Positions 9,486 through 16,827 of a stretch of 64,000 nucleotides of DNA are shown here, in pieces (the first letter of the stretch is position 1; the number at the start of each line of letters is the position of its first letter). This DNA is from Bacillota bacterium (GTDB lineage: Bacteria > Bacillota > Clostridia > Lachnospirales > Lachnospiraceae), in contig JAEWYQ010000021.1 of NCBI GenBank assembly GCA_023395555.1, forward strand, positions 1 through 64,000, written 5' to 3'. A program made the position numbers and the translations under genes. A model generated the notes under the pieces. It worked only from the letters and a program-made list of their open reading frames with translations, had not been told where the DNA came from and searched no databases.

Positions 9486-9836
9486 TTACTTTGTTTTATT
9501 GGTGACCTTTTTCATTGCCTTATCAACCTCACGGTTAGCCGCTTCTTGATAAATGTCAGTGTAAGTTTTTAAATCCTTAATAAGGTCATCACAGAAAGCT
9601 GCTACATCACTGCCCGTCACATCAAGGACTCCTTTCCCCATAGCCGCACCTTCTTCAAAAAGATCGACAATTCCCGAGAGCAAACCTGTTCCTTCTGTCA
9701 GCTCAACCGGACCGACCTTAAAGAGATATTTTTGAATCTCTTCATAAACAATTTGATAATCTTGTGGGAGTGCTTTAACACGCGCCACATGTATTCTCCA
9801 TTCTCTTTTACCTTCGATGATATCTTGTATTCTCAT
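9486..9836 (-). CDS. DUF1048 protein (second copy)
   Basis: 116 residues, helical and soluble. It is related to its upstream neighbour: both share the pattern ALPxDYQ, an EExxAxGKxVLxVxGxDVxxFCDDL-like core and a C-terminal YxxxxxExxNxxVxKAM helix. DUF1048 genes typically sit between a PadR regulator and an ABC exporter in Firmicutes, as here. The function is unknown. The ATG at 9836 is 9 bases after the stop of the first copy. Confidence 0.8.
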   Translation of the reverse strand: MRIQDIIEGKREWRIHVARVKALPQDYQIVYEEIQKYLFKVGPVELTEGTGLLSGIVDLFEEGAAMGKGVLDVTGSDVAAFCDDLIKDLKTYTDIYQEAANREVDKAMKKVTNKTK

Positions 9837-9845
9837 TCTATCCTC

Positions 9846-10193
9846 CTATTTGCCTAATTTTCTAGCAATATTATTGTTAAGTTGCTCACGCCACTTGTCA
9901 CGATAAGATTTTGCTCCTTCTTCACCGACCAGAGCTGAACAGAAGCCATTAATATCATCACCCAAAACCTCTTGCACACTCTGTCCGTCCGCCGCAGTTT
10001 CTTCGAGCAGGCCAAGCACACCGTCAAGAATTGGCATTAAGTTGCGACCGGTGAAATCTGAGTGCGGCCAAAGATTGGTCTTAATTTTTTCCCATGTTGC
10101 TTGATAATCATCCGGCAGCTTTTTGGCTCGCGCTTCAAACACTTTTAACTCTTTCGTCATATCACTTCCTGTAACTCTTTCCCAAAAATTCAT
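9846..10193 (-). CDS. DUF1048 protein (first copy)
   Basis: 115 residues. The start at 10193 is supported by GGAG seven bases upstream. It overlaps the last 32 bases of padR, so translation is coupled. It has the family features KLPDDYQATW, LLEETAADGQSVQEVLGDD and FCSALVGEEG. It is a paralogue of the next gene, suggesting a local duplication. Role unknown; association with the PadR-controlled exporter is the only functional clue. Confidence 0.8.
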   Translation of the reverse strand: MNFWERVTGSDMTKELKVFEARAKKLPDDYQATWEKIKTNLWPHSDFTGRNLMPILDGVLGLLEETAADGQSVQEVLGDDINGFCSALVGEEGAKSYRDKWREQLNNNIARKLGK

Positions 10194-10515
10194 TATTTTT
10201 CTCCTTTAACTTATTAATTCTTGATGATACGAATTCCCATCTTTGCCAGAACCTATGCAATTCCTCACGCCCTGTATCATTTAGTGTAAAAAACTTTCGT
10301 GGCGGTCCCATATCGGATGGTTTTTTTTCGATGTTCACAAGTTTATTCTTCTCAAGCCGCACCAAAATAGTATAAACCGTCCCATCCACAACATCAGAAA
10401 ATCCGAGGGAATTCAGCCTTTTTGTGATTTCGTAACCATAGATTTCCTCGTGGCTGATGATTTCAAGGACACAGCCCTCCAGTACACCCTTTAACATTTC
10501 TGTGATATTTTCCAA
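10162..10515 (-). CDS. PadR-family transcriptional regulator
   Basis: 117 residues from the TTG at 10515 (AGAGAGG about 8 bases upstream); a GTG at 10524 is also possible. It has the PadR winged helix: LEGCVLEIISHEEIYGYEIT, then GFSDVVDGTVYTILVRLEKNKLV and the wing KKPSDMGPPRKFFTLND, followed by a short C-terminal dimerisation helix. PadR proteins of this size are local repressors of drug exporters and respond to the exported compound. It is first in the operon, and a dyad over the promoter -10 (10564-10592) fits autorepression. Confidence 0.88.
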   Translation of the reverse strand: MENITEMLKGVLEGCVLEIISHEEIYGYEITKRLNSLGFSDVVDGTVYTILVRLEKNKLVNIEKKPSDMGPPRKFFTLNDTGREELHRFWQRWEFVSSRINKLKEKNNEFLGKSYRK

Positions 10516-10563
10516 CTTAATCACCTCTCTGCTATCTAGTATTACTTGTATTCTGTATTACTA

Positions 10564-10603
10564 ACTACTGATATATAGTAACACGTAGTAGTGATGCTGT
10601 CAA
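10564..10603 (-). promoter_or_regulatory. padR operon promoter with dyad operator
   Basis: On the minus strand TTGACA (10603-10598), 17 bases, then TACTAT (10580-10575). An inverted repeat ACTACT-N17-AGTAGT (10564-10569 and 10587-10592) brackets the -10, which is where an autoregulating PadR dimer would block polymerase. Confidence 0.7.
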
Positions 10604-10675
10604 TATATTATTTACATTTGATTTTTCAACCTAACGTTAGCCTTTATGACATCTATTCTGTCAACACAACGCTAC

Positions 10676-10783
10676 TCATTTTTTAACATGGATATGTTTT
10701 TCCCACTTAAATAAGGGCTTCCAGGCATCGAAACCTTCCTCGCAGCAGGAACATTCCAATCTCTGAAAGCCATTTAACTCTTC
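10676..10783 (-). pseudogene. Possible remnant of a Cys-rich coding region
   Basis: A 35-codon open stretch between in-frame stops with no credible start. It contains a CSCC cluster and the C-terminal run WKPLFKWEKHIHVKK, which looks protein-like. It lies just outside the PadR cassette and may be a leftover of a disrupted gene. The rest of 10604-10811 shows nothing else recognisable. Confidence 0.25.
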
Positions 10784-10811
10784 TTACTTCTATAATTGTC
10801 TTTCCGATCAT

Positions 10812-11570
10812 TTAATTAAAAATTTCCTTCTGCAATTCGTGAAACCATTTTTCAGAATCTCTCATTGCCAGTTCCATTTCTTCAAGATCAGATATCTGAA
10901 TCAGCTTCTCCAACCTGTTAACCACCTCTTTCGGCATGTGATTTGAGATATGCAGCAAATAGTGATAAGGGTACAAAGGAGTATATTTCAGCCTCAGAAG
11001 CATAACCAGCGGTTCGATTACATACCTGTTATAATAGGCATAGCTTTCGGGGAAGGTGCCTCTTTTGATATATTTGCTTACACGCAGGTGCTGGCTGTAC
11101 CGATAATCACATTCCTGACGGCATTTCAGTTTATTTGCGGCAATCTCCTGCACATCTGCTTCCACAAAACCTACAACATTATCTTTATCGAAGATAACCA
11201 GTGCTCCTTCTACGATATCATTTATGATATAGTGGTATTCCTTTCTGTCCCTGGAATGCAGCTGCCAGTTAAAGTCCAGAACTAGGTAAGGATTGGAGCC
11301 TTGTATGTGATATACGATCTGCCCCAGCTTCGGATGGTCGTTTCCAGTTTCGTGACGCTGGTCCAATTCCCCCAACCGGGTAAGCGCCGCCTCTACATGC
11401 TCCAGCGCCTCTTCCGCACAATTATCATCAACATCTATCCAATAATCAATATCGGAATATTCATCCGCATACCCCATGGCAAAGGAACCCTCCAGCCAAA
11501 AGGCATAGACATAGGGTAGATTTTCTAATTCATTTTTTAATGCTTCTGTTATTTCCTTCTCTGTAATCAT
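10812..11570 (-). CDS. Nucleotidyltransferase-domain protein (aminoglycoside NTase-like)
   Basis: 252 residues. The N-terminal polymerase-beta-like fold carries GSFAMGYADEYSDIDYW: the G-S...D-x-D pattern in which the two Asp bind the catalytic metals. A third acidic strand is seen in YLVLDFNW. The helical C-terminal half resembles streptomycin/lincosamide-type nucleotidyltransferases. The family transfers nucleotide monophosphate to small molecules or macromolecules; the acceptor here is unknown. It is a stand-alone gene. Confidence 0.75.
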   Translation of the reverse strand: MITEKEITEALKNELENLPYVYAFWLEGSFAMGYADEYSDIDYWIDVDDNCAEEALEHVEAALTRLGELDQRHETGNDHPKLGQIVYHIQGSNPYLVLDFNWQLHSRDRKEYHYIINDIVEGALVIFDKDNVVGFVEADVQEIAANKLKCRQECDYRYSQHLRVSKYIKRGTFPESYAYYNRYVIEPLVMLLRLKYTPLYPYHYLLHISNHMPKEVVNRLEKLIQISDLEEMELAMRDSEKWFHELQKEIFN

Positions 11571-11629
11571 AATATCCCTGTCCTCTTCCCGATAAAATTA
11601 GTTTTATATTTAAGCTTTTAGCTTAATCC

Positions 11630-12397
11630 TTAGTTAAGCTTTACCGCTCTGGTAGCCATATACTGGGGCGCATATTCCCTGATGGCAGCGCCTCCTTCCC
11701 TATCCCTGTCCTCATAGAGATCCGTCAGGGTGAAGCCGGCCTTAAGCTGTCCGCCAAGCTGCTCTTCCATGCTGTGGCTGAATTGTATGCCTTCAAAATT
11801 ATTCACCATTCTGTCGTAGTCCTCTTTCCTCATCTTCAAAGGATTGAACGGCAATTTATTTACCACGGTTAAAGGAGAACTGTCTTCAAACAAAAAATCG
11901 ATTCCGTTTGAAAATCCGGCTAATAAAATACCTCCCTTTTTTAATACCCTGTGGCATTCCCTCCATACAGGAAGGATATCTTCCACATAACAATTTGATA
12001 CCGGATGAAAGATGATATCAAAGGTCTCATTCTCAAAGGGCAGGACCTTCGTCATATCTCCCTTGATTATTTCAATAGGGTAGCCTTCCCGCTGGGACAC
12101 CATTTTCTCGGATGCCAGCTGGCGGTCAGAATAGTCAAAAATGGTGCAATTCGCTCCCAATGCGGAAAAGACAGGCATCTGCTGACCTCCGCCGCTTGCC
12201 AGTCCCAGCAGCCGCTTCCCCTTTAAATCCCCGAACCACTGGTGAGGTACGGTTACACATGGCGTAAGATACACGCCCCACTCTCCTATTTTTGCTTTTT
12301 GATACTCCTCCGGTGAAATGGGCCGTGACCATTCACATCCGTTTTCCGCCCATTGATCCCAGGTTTTTGAATTAATCTCCGTGTATGTTCTACTCAT
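11630..12397 (-). CDS. Class I SAM-dependent methyltransferase
   Basis: 255 residues from the ATG at 12397, with an AGGAGGGGG ribosome binding site. The Rossmann core is visible: RLLGLASGGGQQMP (motif I, SAM binding), the acidic CTIFDYSD, IIKGDM, and FDIIFHPVSNCYVED followed by RVLKKGGILLAGF. These are typical of UbiE/Methyltransf_11 small-molecule methylases. The substrate is not predictable. It is monocistronic, between the nucleotidyltransferase and a stretch with a Cys-rich open frame. Confidence 0.85.
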   Translation of the reverse strand: MSRTYTEINSKTWDQWAENGCEWSRPISPEEYQKAKIGEWGVYLTPCVTVPHQWFGDLKGKRLLGLASGGGQQMPVFSALGANCTIFDYSDRQLASEKMVSQREGYPIEIIKGDMTKVLPFENETFDIIFHPVSNCYVEDILPVWRECHRVLKKGGILLAGFSNGIDFLFEDSSPLTVVNKLPFNPLKMRKEDYDRMVNNFEGIQFSHSMEEQLGGQLKAGFTLTDLYEDRDREGGAAIREYAPQYMATRAVKLN

Positions 12398-12625
12398 TTT
12401 AAATCCCCCTCCTTTTTGATAACGACATAAATGACAATTATAAAATAACATAAATCAGGCAGGACTTCTATGTTGTAAATTTATTAAAATGAATACTACA
12501 CAAATATAACATAACTGCAATCGCCCATGATTATAGGATGCCTTGCACAGAATACACGAATATTCCTCCTCTTTGATCATGTGAATATGCCCGCAGACAA
12601 GACATCCCCTGCTGCCAAGGTATAT

Positions 12626-12652
12626 AAAAAGCTGCTACCATTAGTAACAGCT
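12626..12652 (-). terminator. Rho-independent terminator of the CD3324-family gene
   Basis: 9-bp stem (12630-12638 and 12644-12652) with one G-U pair and a 5-base loop, followed on the minus strand by TTTTTATA. Confidence 0.75.
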
Positions 12653-12659
12653 CTTCATT

Positions 12660-12923
12660 TTAATGTTTATAAATGATTCTTTTTATCGTATCATAGGAAA
12701 GATGATATTCCTCCATAAGCTCCTGTACGGATAATCCCTGCTCTTTCTTATGACGTATTTCCTGATTCCTTTTATGTAATTCTCTTTTGGTGGCTGTCCT
12801 GCTTCCCCATTGACACCTTTTATTTTCCGGCAATGGGATATAGATCAAGCCTCCGCCATAATATTTTTGAATCTCCGCTAATATATGATTCGGTAATACT
12901 TCTTTTCCATTTACATATGACAT
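12660..12923 (-). CDS. CD3324-family (Mor-like HTH) protein
   Basis: 87 residues from the ATG at 12923 (AAGGAG eight bases upstream). It has the N-terminal motif YVNGKEVLPNHILAEIQKY, then GLIYIPLPE, and a C-terminal helix-turn-helix EQGLSVQELMEEYHLSYDTIKRII. This is the CD3324 family, related to the Mor transcription activator and abundant in Clostridia. It is probably a small DNA-binding regulator. Its target is unknown. A possible short peptide gene and structured leader precede it on the same strand. Confidence 0.8.
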   Translation of the reverse strand: MSYVNGKEVLPNHILAEIQKYYGGGLIYIPLPENKRCQWGSRTATKRELHKRNQEIRHKKEQGLSVQELMEEYHLSYDTIKRIIYKH

Positions 12924-13033
12924 GTATATCACTCCTTCTAAACAATGACATCGGATCTTAGCCGGATGTCTTAGTCAAATTAAGTCCAGAGTGCAACACA
13001 TTTCATATTTCTATTGCGATTCTACTGATCGCT

Positions 13034-13129
13034 CTATGCATTGAATCGCCAGACAAACATGTCCTGTGCTGCATAGAGCGTATAGGGTGCCTGATTAGAC
13101 ATTTTTATATATCGCATAAATTTCAGCAT
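13034..13129 (-). CDS. Possible 31-residue peptide with strong ribosome binding site
   Basis: ATG at 13129 preceded by a perfect AAGGAGG with 8-base spacing. The frame encodes a basic, aromatic peptide starting MLKFMRYIKMSNQ and ending DMFVWRFNA. The last third of the gene lies in an 11-bp perfect inverted repeat (13030-13040 and 13070-13080). Upstream there is a 10-bp inverted repeat (13163-13172 and 13193-13202) and a GTTCC-TTC-GGAAC hairpin (13151-13163). The next gene on this strand is the CD3324-family gene about 110 bases on. It could be a leader peptide, a signalling peptide, or chance; I do not recognise it. Confidence 0.4.
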   Translation of the reverse strand: MLKFMRYIKMSNQAPYTLYAAQDMFVWRFNA

Positions 13130-13258
13130 ATGATATCCCTCCTTACTTTAGTTCCTTCGGAACAGATGAGATGCAAAGACGGGCATGCTTGAATCTCATC
13201 TGCTGTCATTATTATACATGATCAGGATCATATGTACCAGAATTATTTTAGTCTGTAT

Positions 13259-13295
13259 AAAAATAATGTACCCGAAATAGCTTCAGGTACATTAT
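13259..13295 (-). terminator. Terminator of the galactan-utilisation operon
   Basis: 10-bp perfect stem (13263-13272 and 13286-13295) with a TTATTTTTATA tail on the minus strand, 25 bases after the stop of the binding-protein gene. Confidence 0.8.
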
Positions 13296-13320
13296 CTCTT
13301 CCTATCCGTATTAACGATAT

Positions 13321-14907
13321 TTATTTATTGCCGGCAACATACTCGGCAATCTGACGCTCTAATTCTGCCTTAATATCCTGAATGCCTGCCTTATCCATCA
13401 AGGAGGACAAATTAGCAATCGCGGCATCCACATCTCCTGCCATACCGTTGAGCAGAGGGGTATAATACTGTGCAACCAGAGCGCTCACGGCAGCTACCTG
13501 CGTGGTTACATTAGTTTGGTCAAAGTTAAATCCATCCAGCACGTGTCCGCCCTTTACATTGGCATTCCAGGCATCCAGAAGCGCCTCGTATCTGTCATCC
13601 AGAGCTGTCCTGTTCTCAATATACTCGGTTCTCTGGATCGTCATGTTATTCCAACCCCAGTTACAGTTACTGGATATTCCATATCCGGAGGAATCCAATA
13701 CCTTATACTGGTCTTCACCAACTGCTTCCCAATGCTTGCCCTCGATACCCATATAAGCAAGATCGTATACAGCGGGATTTGTGTAGAACTCATTGAGAAC
13801 CATCATGGCTCTTTCTTTGTTTTTGCTGTTGATATTAATCGCTACACCATTATTGATGTAAGGATTTACTTTCTTAGGCTGGCTGGAAACCGGATCGATA
13901 ATGGTACAGTTCCAGTCCGGATGCTCGTTGTTGGCCTGCTTCGCATAGGTGTTGCAGGTTCCAAGGTTCCAGATCATGCCTGCTGCCGTTCCGTTCAGGA
14001 AACTCTCCTGCCTCTCCGCCGTGGAGCTTAAGGCATCAGAGGACCAGCATCCGGCCTCATATAACTCCTTCATCTGGATGCAATAATCCCGGAAGGCGTT
14101 CCACTCAGCCACATAGGTAACAGAAGTATCCGAAGGATTCTGGGTATTGAACAGGAAGAAGGTATCCGGTGCGCCGCCTACCGTGGTCAGCCCTTTCGAC
14201 TGGAAGTACTGGTACCAGGGGCCGCCCTGGCTTGCATAGATGCCGTCGGCGGCACATGCCTTATAGAACGCCATCATCTCATCCCAGGAGGTGATATCCT
14301 TAAAGCCGTATTTCTGCATCAGGTCGCCGCGTACTGCCATAACATCCTGGCCGAATTCGTTCTGATAGTTGGGAACCATATAAATCTTACCGTCGATTTT
14401 TGCTTGCTCCCAAGCTAATTCAGGAACAACAGACCAGATATCCGGTGCATAGGTCTGAATGAATTCCGGTGTCATCTCAGCGAAGCCGCCCATGGAAACG
14501 GTTGTTTCATAATGACACCAGCTGGAAGCGGTAAAGATCAGATCAAACTCTTCCTTAGCTGAGAAAAGCAGGGAATATTTCGTTTCATGCTCACTCCAGG
14601 AAAGGAACTCTACGTTTAGGGTAGCATTGCATTTTTCCTTCAATATGTCGTTAATCTTACCGTAAACCTCGTCAAAATCCGGTGTCCTGTCACCAATGAG
14701 ATACATGGTCAGTTCAACCGGCTGGGAAGTATCAGCCCCGCCCGCTGCTCCATCGCCTGCAGAAGGGCTTTGTGTTGCCTCTTTGCCGGGATTCTCCTTT
14801 GCTTTGTCGCCTTCCTTACTGCCCTGTGAAGAACCACAGCCTGCCAGTAAAGTAAGCAGCATAATGAAGCTCAGTCCAAGTGCAATCAATCTGCTAACTT
14901 TTTTCAT
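13321..14907 (-). CDS. Sugar ABC transporter substrate-binding lipoprotein (LplA-like)
   Basis: 528 residues, with a lipoprotein signal peptide and lipobox LLAGC (Cys at about 24), followed by a Gly/Ser/Pro linker of about 40 residues. The body is a type I extracellular solute-binding protein of the large LplA/DUF3502 class found with LplB/YtcP permeases. An AAAGGAGG precedes the ATG. As the last gene of the operon containing GH53 and GH35 enzymes, it most likely captures galactan-derived oligosaccharides at the cell surface. The substrate is an inference from context. The ATPase is not in the cluster and is probably a shared MsmX-type subunit encoded elsewhere. Confidence 0.88.
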   Translation of the reverse strand: MKKVSRLIALGLSFIMLLTLLAGCGSSQGSKEGDKAKENPGKEATQSPSAGDGAAGGADTSQPVELTMYLIGDRTPDFDEVYGKINDILKEKCNATLNVEFLSWSEHETKYSLLFSAKEEFDLIFTASSWCHYETTVSMGGFAEMTPEFIQTYAPDIWSVVPELAWEQAKIDGKIYMVPNYQNEFGQDVMAVRGDLMQKYGFKDITSWDEMMAFYKACAADGIYASQGGPWYQYFQSKGLTTVGGAPDTFFLFNTQNPSDTSVTYVAEWNAFRDYCIQMKELYEAGCWSSDALSSTAERQESFLNGTAAGMIWNLGTCNTYAKQANNEHPDWNCTIIDPVSSQPKKVNPYINNGVAININSKNKERAMMVLNEFYTNPAVYDLAYMGIEGKHWEAVGEDQYKVLDSSGYGISSNCNWGWNNMTIQRTEYIENRTALDDRYEALLDAWNANVKGGHVLDGFNFDQTNVTTQVAAVSALVAQYYTPLLNGMAGDVDAAIANLSSLMDKAGIQDIKAELERQIAEYVAGNK

Positions 14908-14968
14908 GAATATCCTCCTTTATTTTTGGGTTTCTTTATTGTTAATCCTGACGGATTTACAACCTATC

Positions 14969-15892
14969 TCATCCTTTGACAGCTCCGATGGTAATACCCT
15001 GTACAAAATATTTCTGAACAAAGGGATAAGCCAATACAATGGGGCCGGTCACTACTACCGTAAGCGCCATTTTAAGGGTCTGGGTCGGAAGGCTCAGAGA
15101 GCCTACGACACTGCTGCTGACCTTATTGCTTTCGATGAGCTTTTTATAAGCTTCAATATTATTGACCTGCTTATACAGGAAGTACTGCAGCGGATACATC
15201 TCTTCCTTAGTCACATACAGCATGGCATTGTACCAGTCATTCCAGTAGGCCAGGGCAATGAATAATCCAACGGTAGCCAGGGCCGGCTTAATCAGCGGCA
15301 GCACGATCTGAAACAGTATCCGGTATTCACTGCATCCGTCAATCTTGGCCGCATCAATCAAAGCTTCCGGCAGCGCCATGATATAGCTCTTCATAATCAG
15401 AAGGTTATATACGCTGAACAACAGCGGCAGCAGCAGAGCCAGATAATTGTTTTTCAGATTTAAAGTAGTCGTAATCAATACGAAATAAGGAACCAGACCG
15501 CCGCTGAACAGAGTTGTAAAATAGAAGAAGAAAGAAAAATAATTTCTCCATCCAAAGTCCTTTCTGGAAAGGACATAAGCCGTCATCGTCTGAAACAGCA
15601 GTCCGGCCACGGTTCCCACCAGCGTCAGTCCAATGGTCACCCCATAGGCCCGGAATACGACCAGAGGTTCCTTGAAGACCGTTTTGTACGCTTCCAGGCT
15701 GAAATCCTGAATCAACAAACTGAATCCGTTCTGGCGTATCGCCTCCTCTGATGACAGGGAGCCGGTGAAGACCATCAAAAAGGGGACAAAGCAGGCCAAT
15801 GCCACAATCAGACAGAATAGATAAGCTATAATATTTAAGAAGATTCTGTCTTTTCCGGCTTTTACCTTACCCGAATAAGATTTGTTTATCAT
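14969..15892 (-). CDS. Carbohydrate ABC transporter permease (YtcP/MalG-like)
   Basis: 307 residues with six predicted membrane helices. The EAA loop that contacts the ATPase is visible as EALIDAAKIDGCSEYRILFQ, and PL follows it. The C-terminal end FVQKYFVQGITIGAVKG is typical of YtcP permeases. It pairs with the LplB-like permease encoded 14 bases upstream. It should import oligosaccharides delivered by the lipoprotein. Confidence 0.9.
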   Translation of the reverse strand: MINKSYSGKVKAGKDRIFLNIIAYLFCLIVALACFVPFLMVFTGSLSSEEAIRQNGFSLLIQDFSLEAYKTVFKEPLVVFRAYGVTIGLTLVGTVAGLLFQTMTAYVLSRKDFGWRNYFSFFFYFTTLFSGGLVPYFVLITTTLNLKNNYLALLLPLLFSVYNLLIMKSYIMALPEALIDAAKIDGCSEYRILFQIVLPLIKPALATVGLFIALAYWNDWYNAMLYVTKEEMYPLQYFLYKQVNNIEAYKKLIESNKVSSSVVGSLSLPTQTLKMALTVVVTGPIVLAYPFVQKYFVQGITIGAVKG

Positions 15893-15906
15893 TTTTTCTT
15901 CCCCCT

Positions 15907-16827
15907 TTAGAACAGTGCATAATCTCTGTCATAAATGCTGACCAGCTTATTCACCGCCAAAATTGTGATAAAGCATAGGATTGACTGGTACAGGCCCATG
16001 GCGGCAGACATGCCGAAATCATGATTGCTGATCAGGGCCCGGAATGTCAGGGTATCAATAACATCCGTATAGTTGTATAAAAGTCCGTTACTGCCGATCA
16101 AATTATAGAACATATCAAAATTGCCCTTGAAAATCCGCCCTACGGAAAGAAGCAGCAGAATAATGGCCGTCGGTTTAATCAGCGGAATGGTCACTTTAAA
16201 GATCCTCTGGAAGACATTAGCCCCATCAATGGCAGCCGCTTCATAGAGGGAAGTATCGATTCCCATTACCGCGGCCAGATACATTACGGAACCGTATCCG
16301 ATGCCCTTCCATATATTGAAGAACAACAGAATAAAGGGCCATACCTTCGGCGTAGTGTAGAAAGAAATCTTCGCTCCTCCCAGGGAGGTGATCAGCCCGT
16401 TGGCAAATCCGTAATCTGAGCTGAAGATATTGAAAGCTATCACTCCCACAACAACCCAGGAAATAAAATAGGGCAAGAACATAACTGACTGGCTGAGCTT
16501 TCGGAATCTCCTGTTGCGAATCTCGGTCAGCAGCACGGCCACTGCAATCTGCAGAACCAGATCCACCGCAATGAACATCAGATTATACAGGAGGGTGTTC
16601 CTGGTTACCAGCCAGGCCTGCCCCGAACGGAAGAAGAATTTAAAATTCGCCAGTCCGTTCCAGGGGCTTCCCCAGATGCCGCCTACGTAATTATATTTTT
16701 TAAAAGCCATCACAATTCCCGTCATGGGATAGTACGCGAAAATCAGCGTATATACCACTGCCGGCAGGAGCATAATCAGAAAAGCCCGGTATTTGAATAC
16801 CTTACTAAAAAATCCTTTCTTCTTCAT
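15907..16827 (-). CDS. Carbohydrate ABC transporter permease (LplB-like)
   Basis: 306 residues and six hydrophobic helices. The EAA motif reads LYEAAAIDGANVFQRIFKVT, and the C-terminus ending VSIYDRDYALF is characteristic of LplB permeases. It heterodimerises with the downstream MalG-like protein. The stop of the GH35 gene lies directly before its ATG, so the genes form one operon. Confidence 0.9.
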   Translation of the reverse strand: MKKKGFFSKVFKYRAFLIMLLPAVVYTLIFAYYPMTGIVMAFKKYNYVGGIWGSPWNGLANFKFFFRSGQAWLVTRNTLLYNLMFIAVDLVLQIAVAVLLTEIRNRRFRKLSQSVMFLPYFISWVVVGVIAFNIFSSDYGFANGLITSLGGAKISFYTTPKVWPFILLFFNIWKGIGYGSVMYLAAVMGIDTSLYEAAAIDGANVFQRIFKVTIPLIKPTAIILLLLSVGRIFKGNFDMFYNLIGSNGLLYNYTDVIDTLTFRALISNHDFGMSAAMGLYQSILCFITILAVNKLVSIYDRDYALF

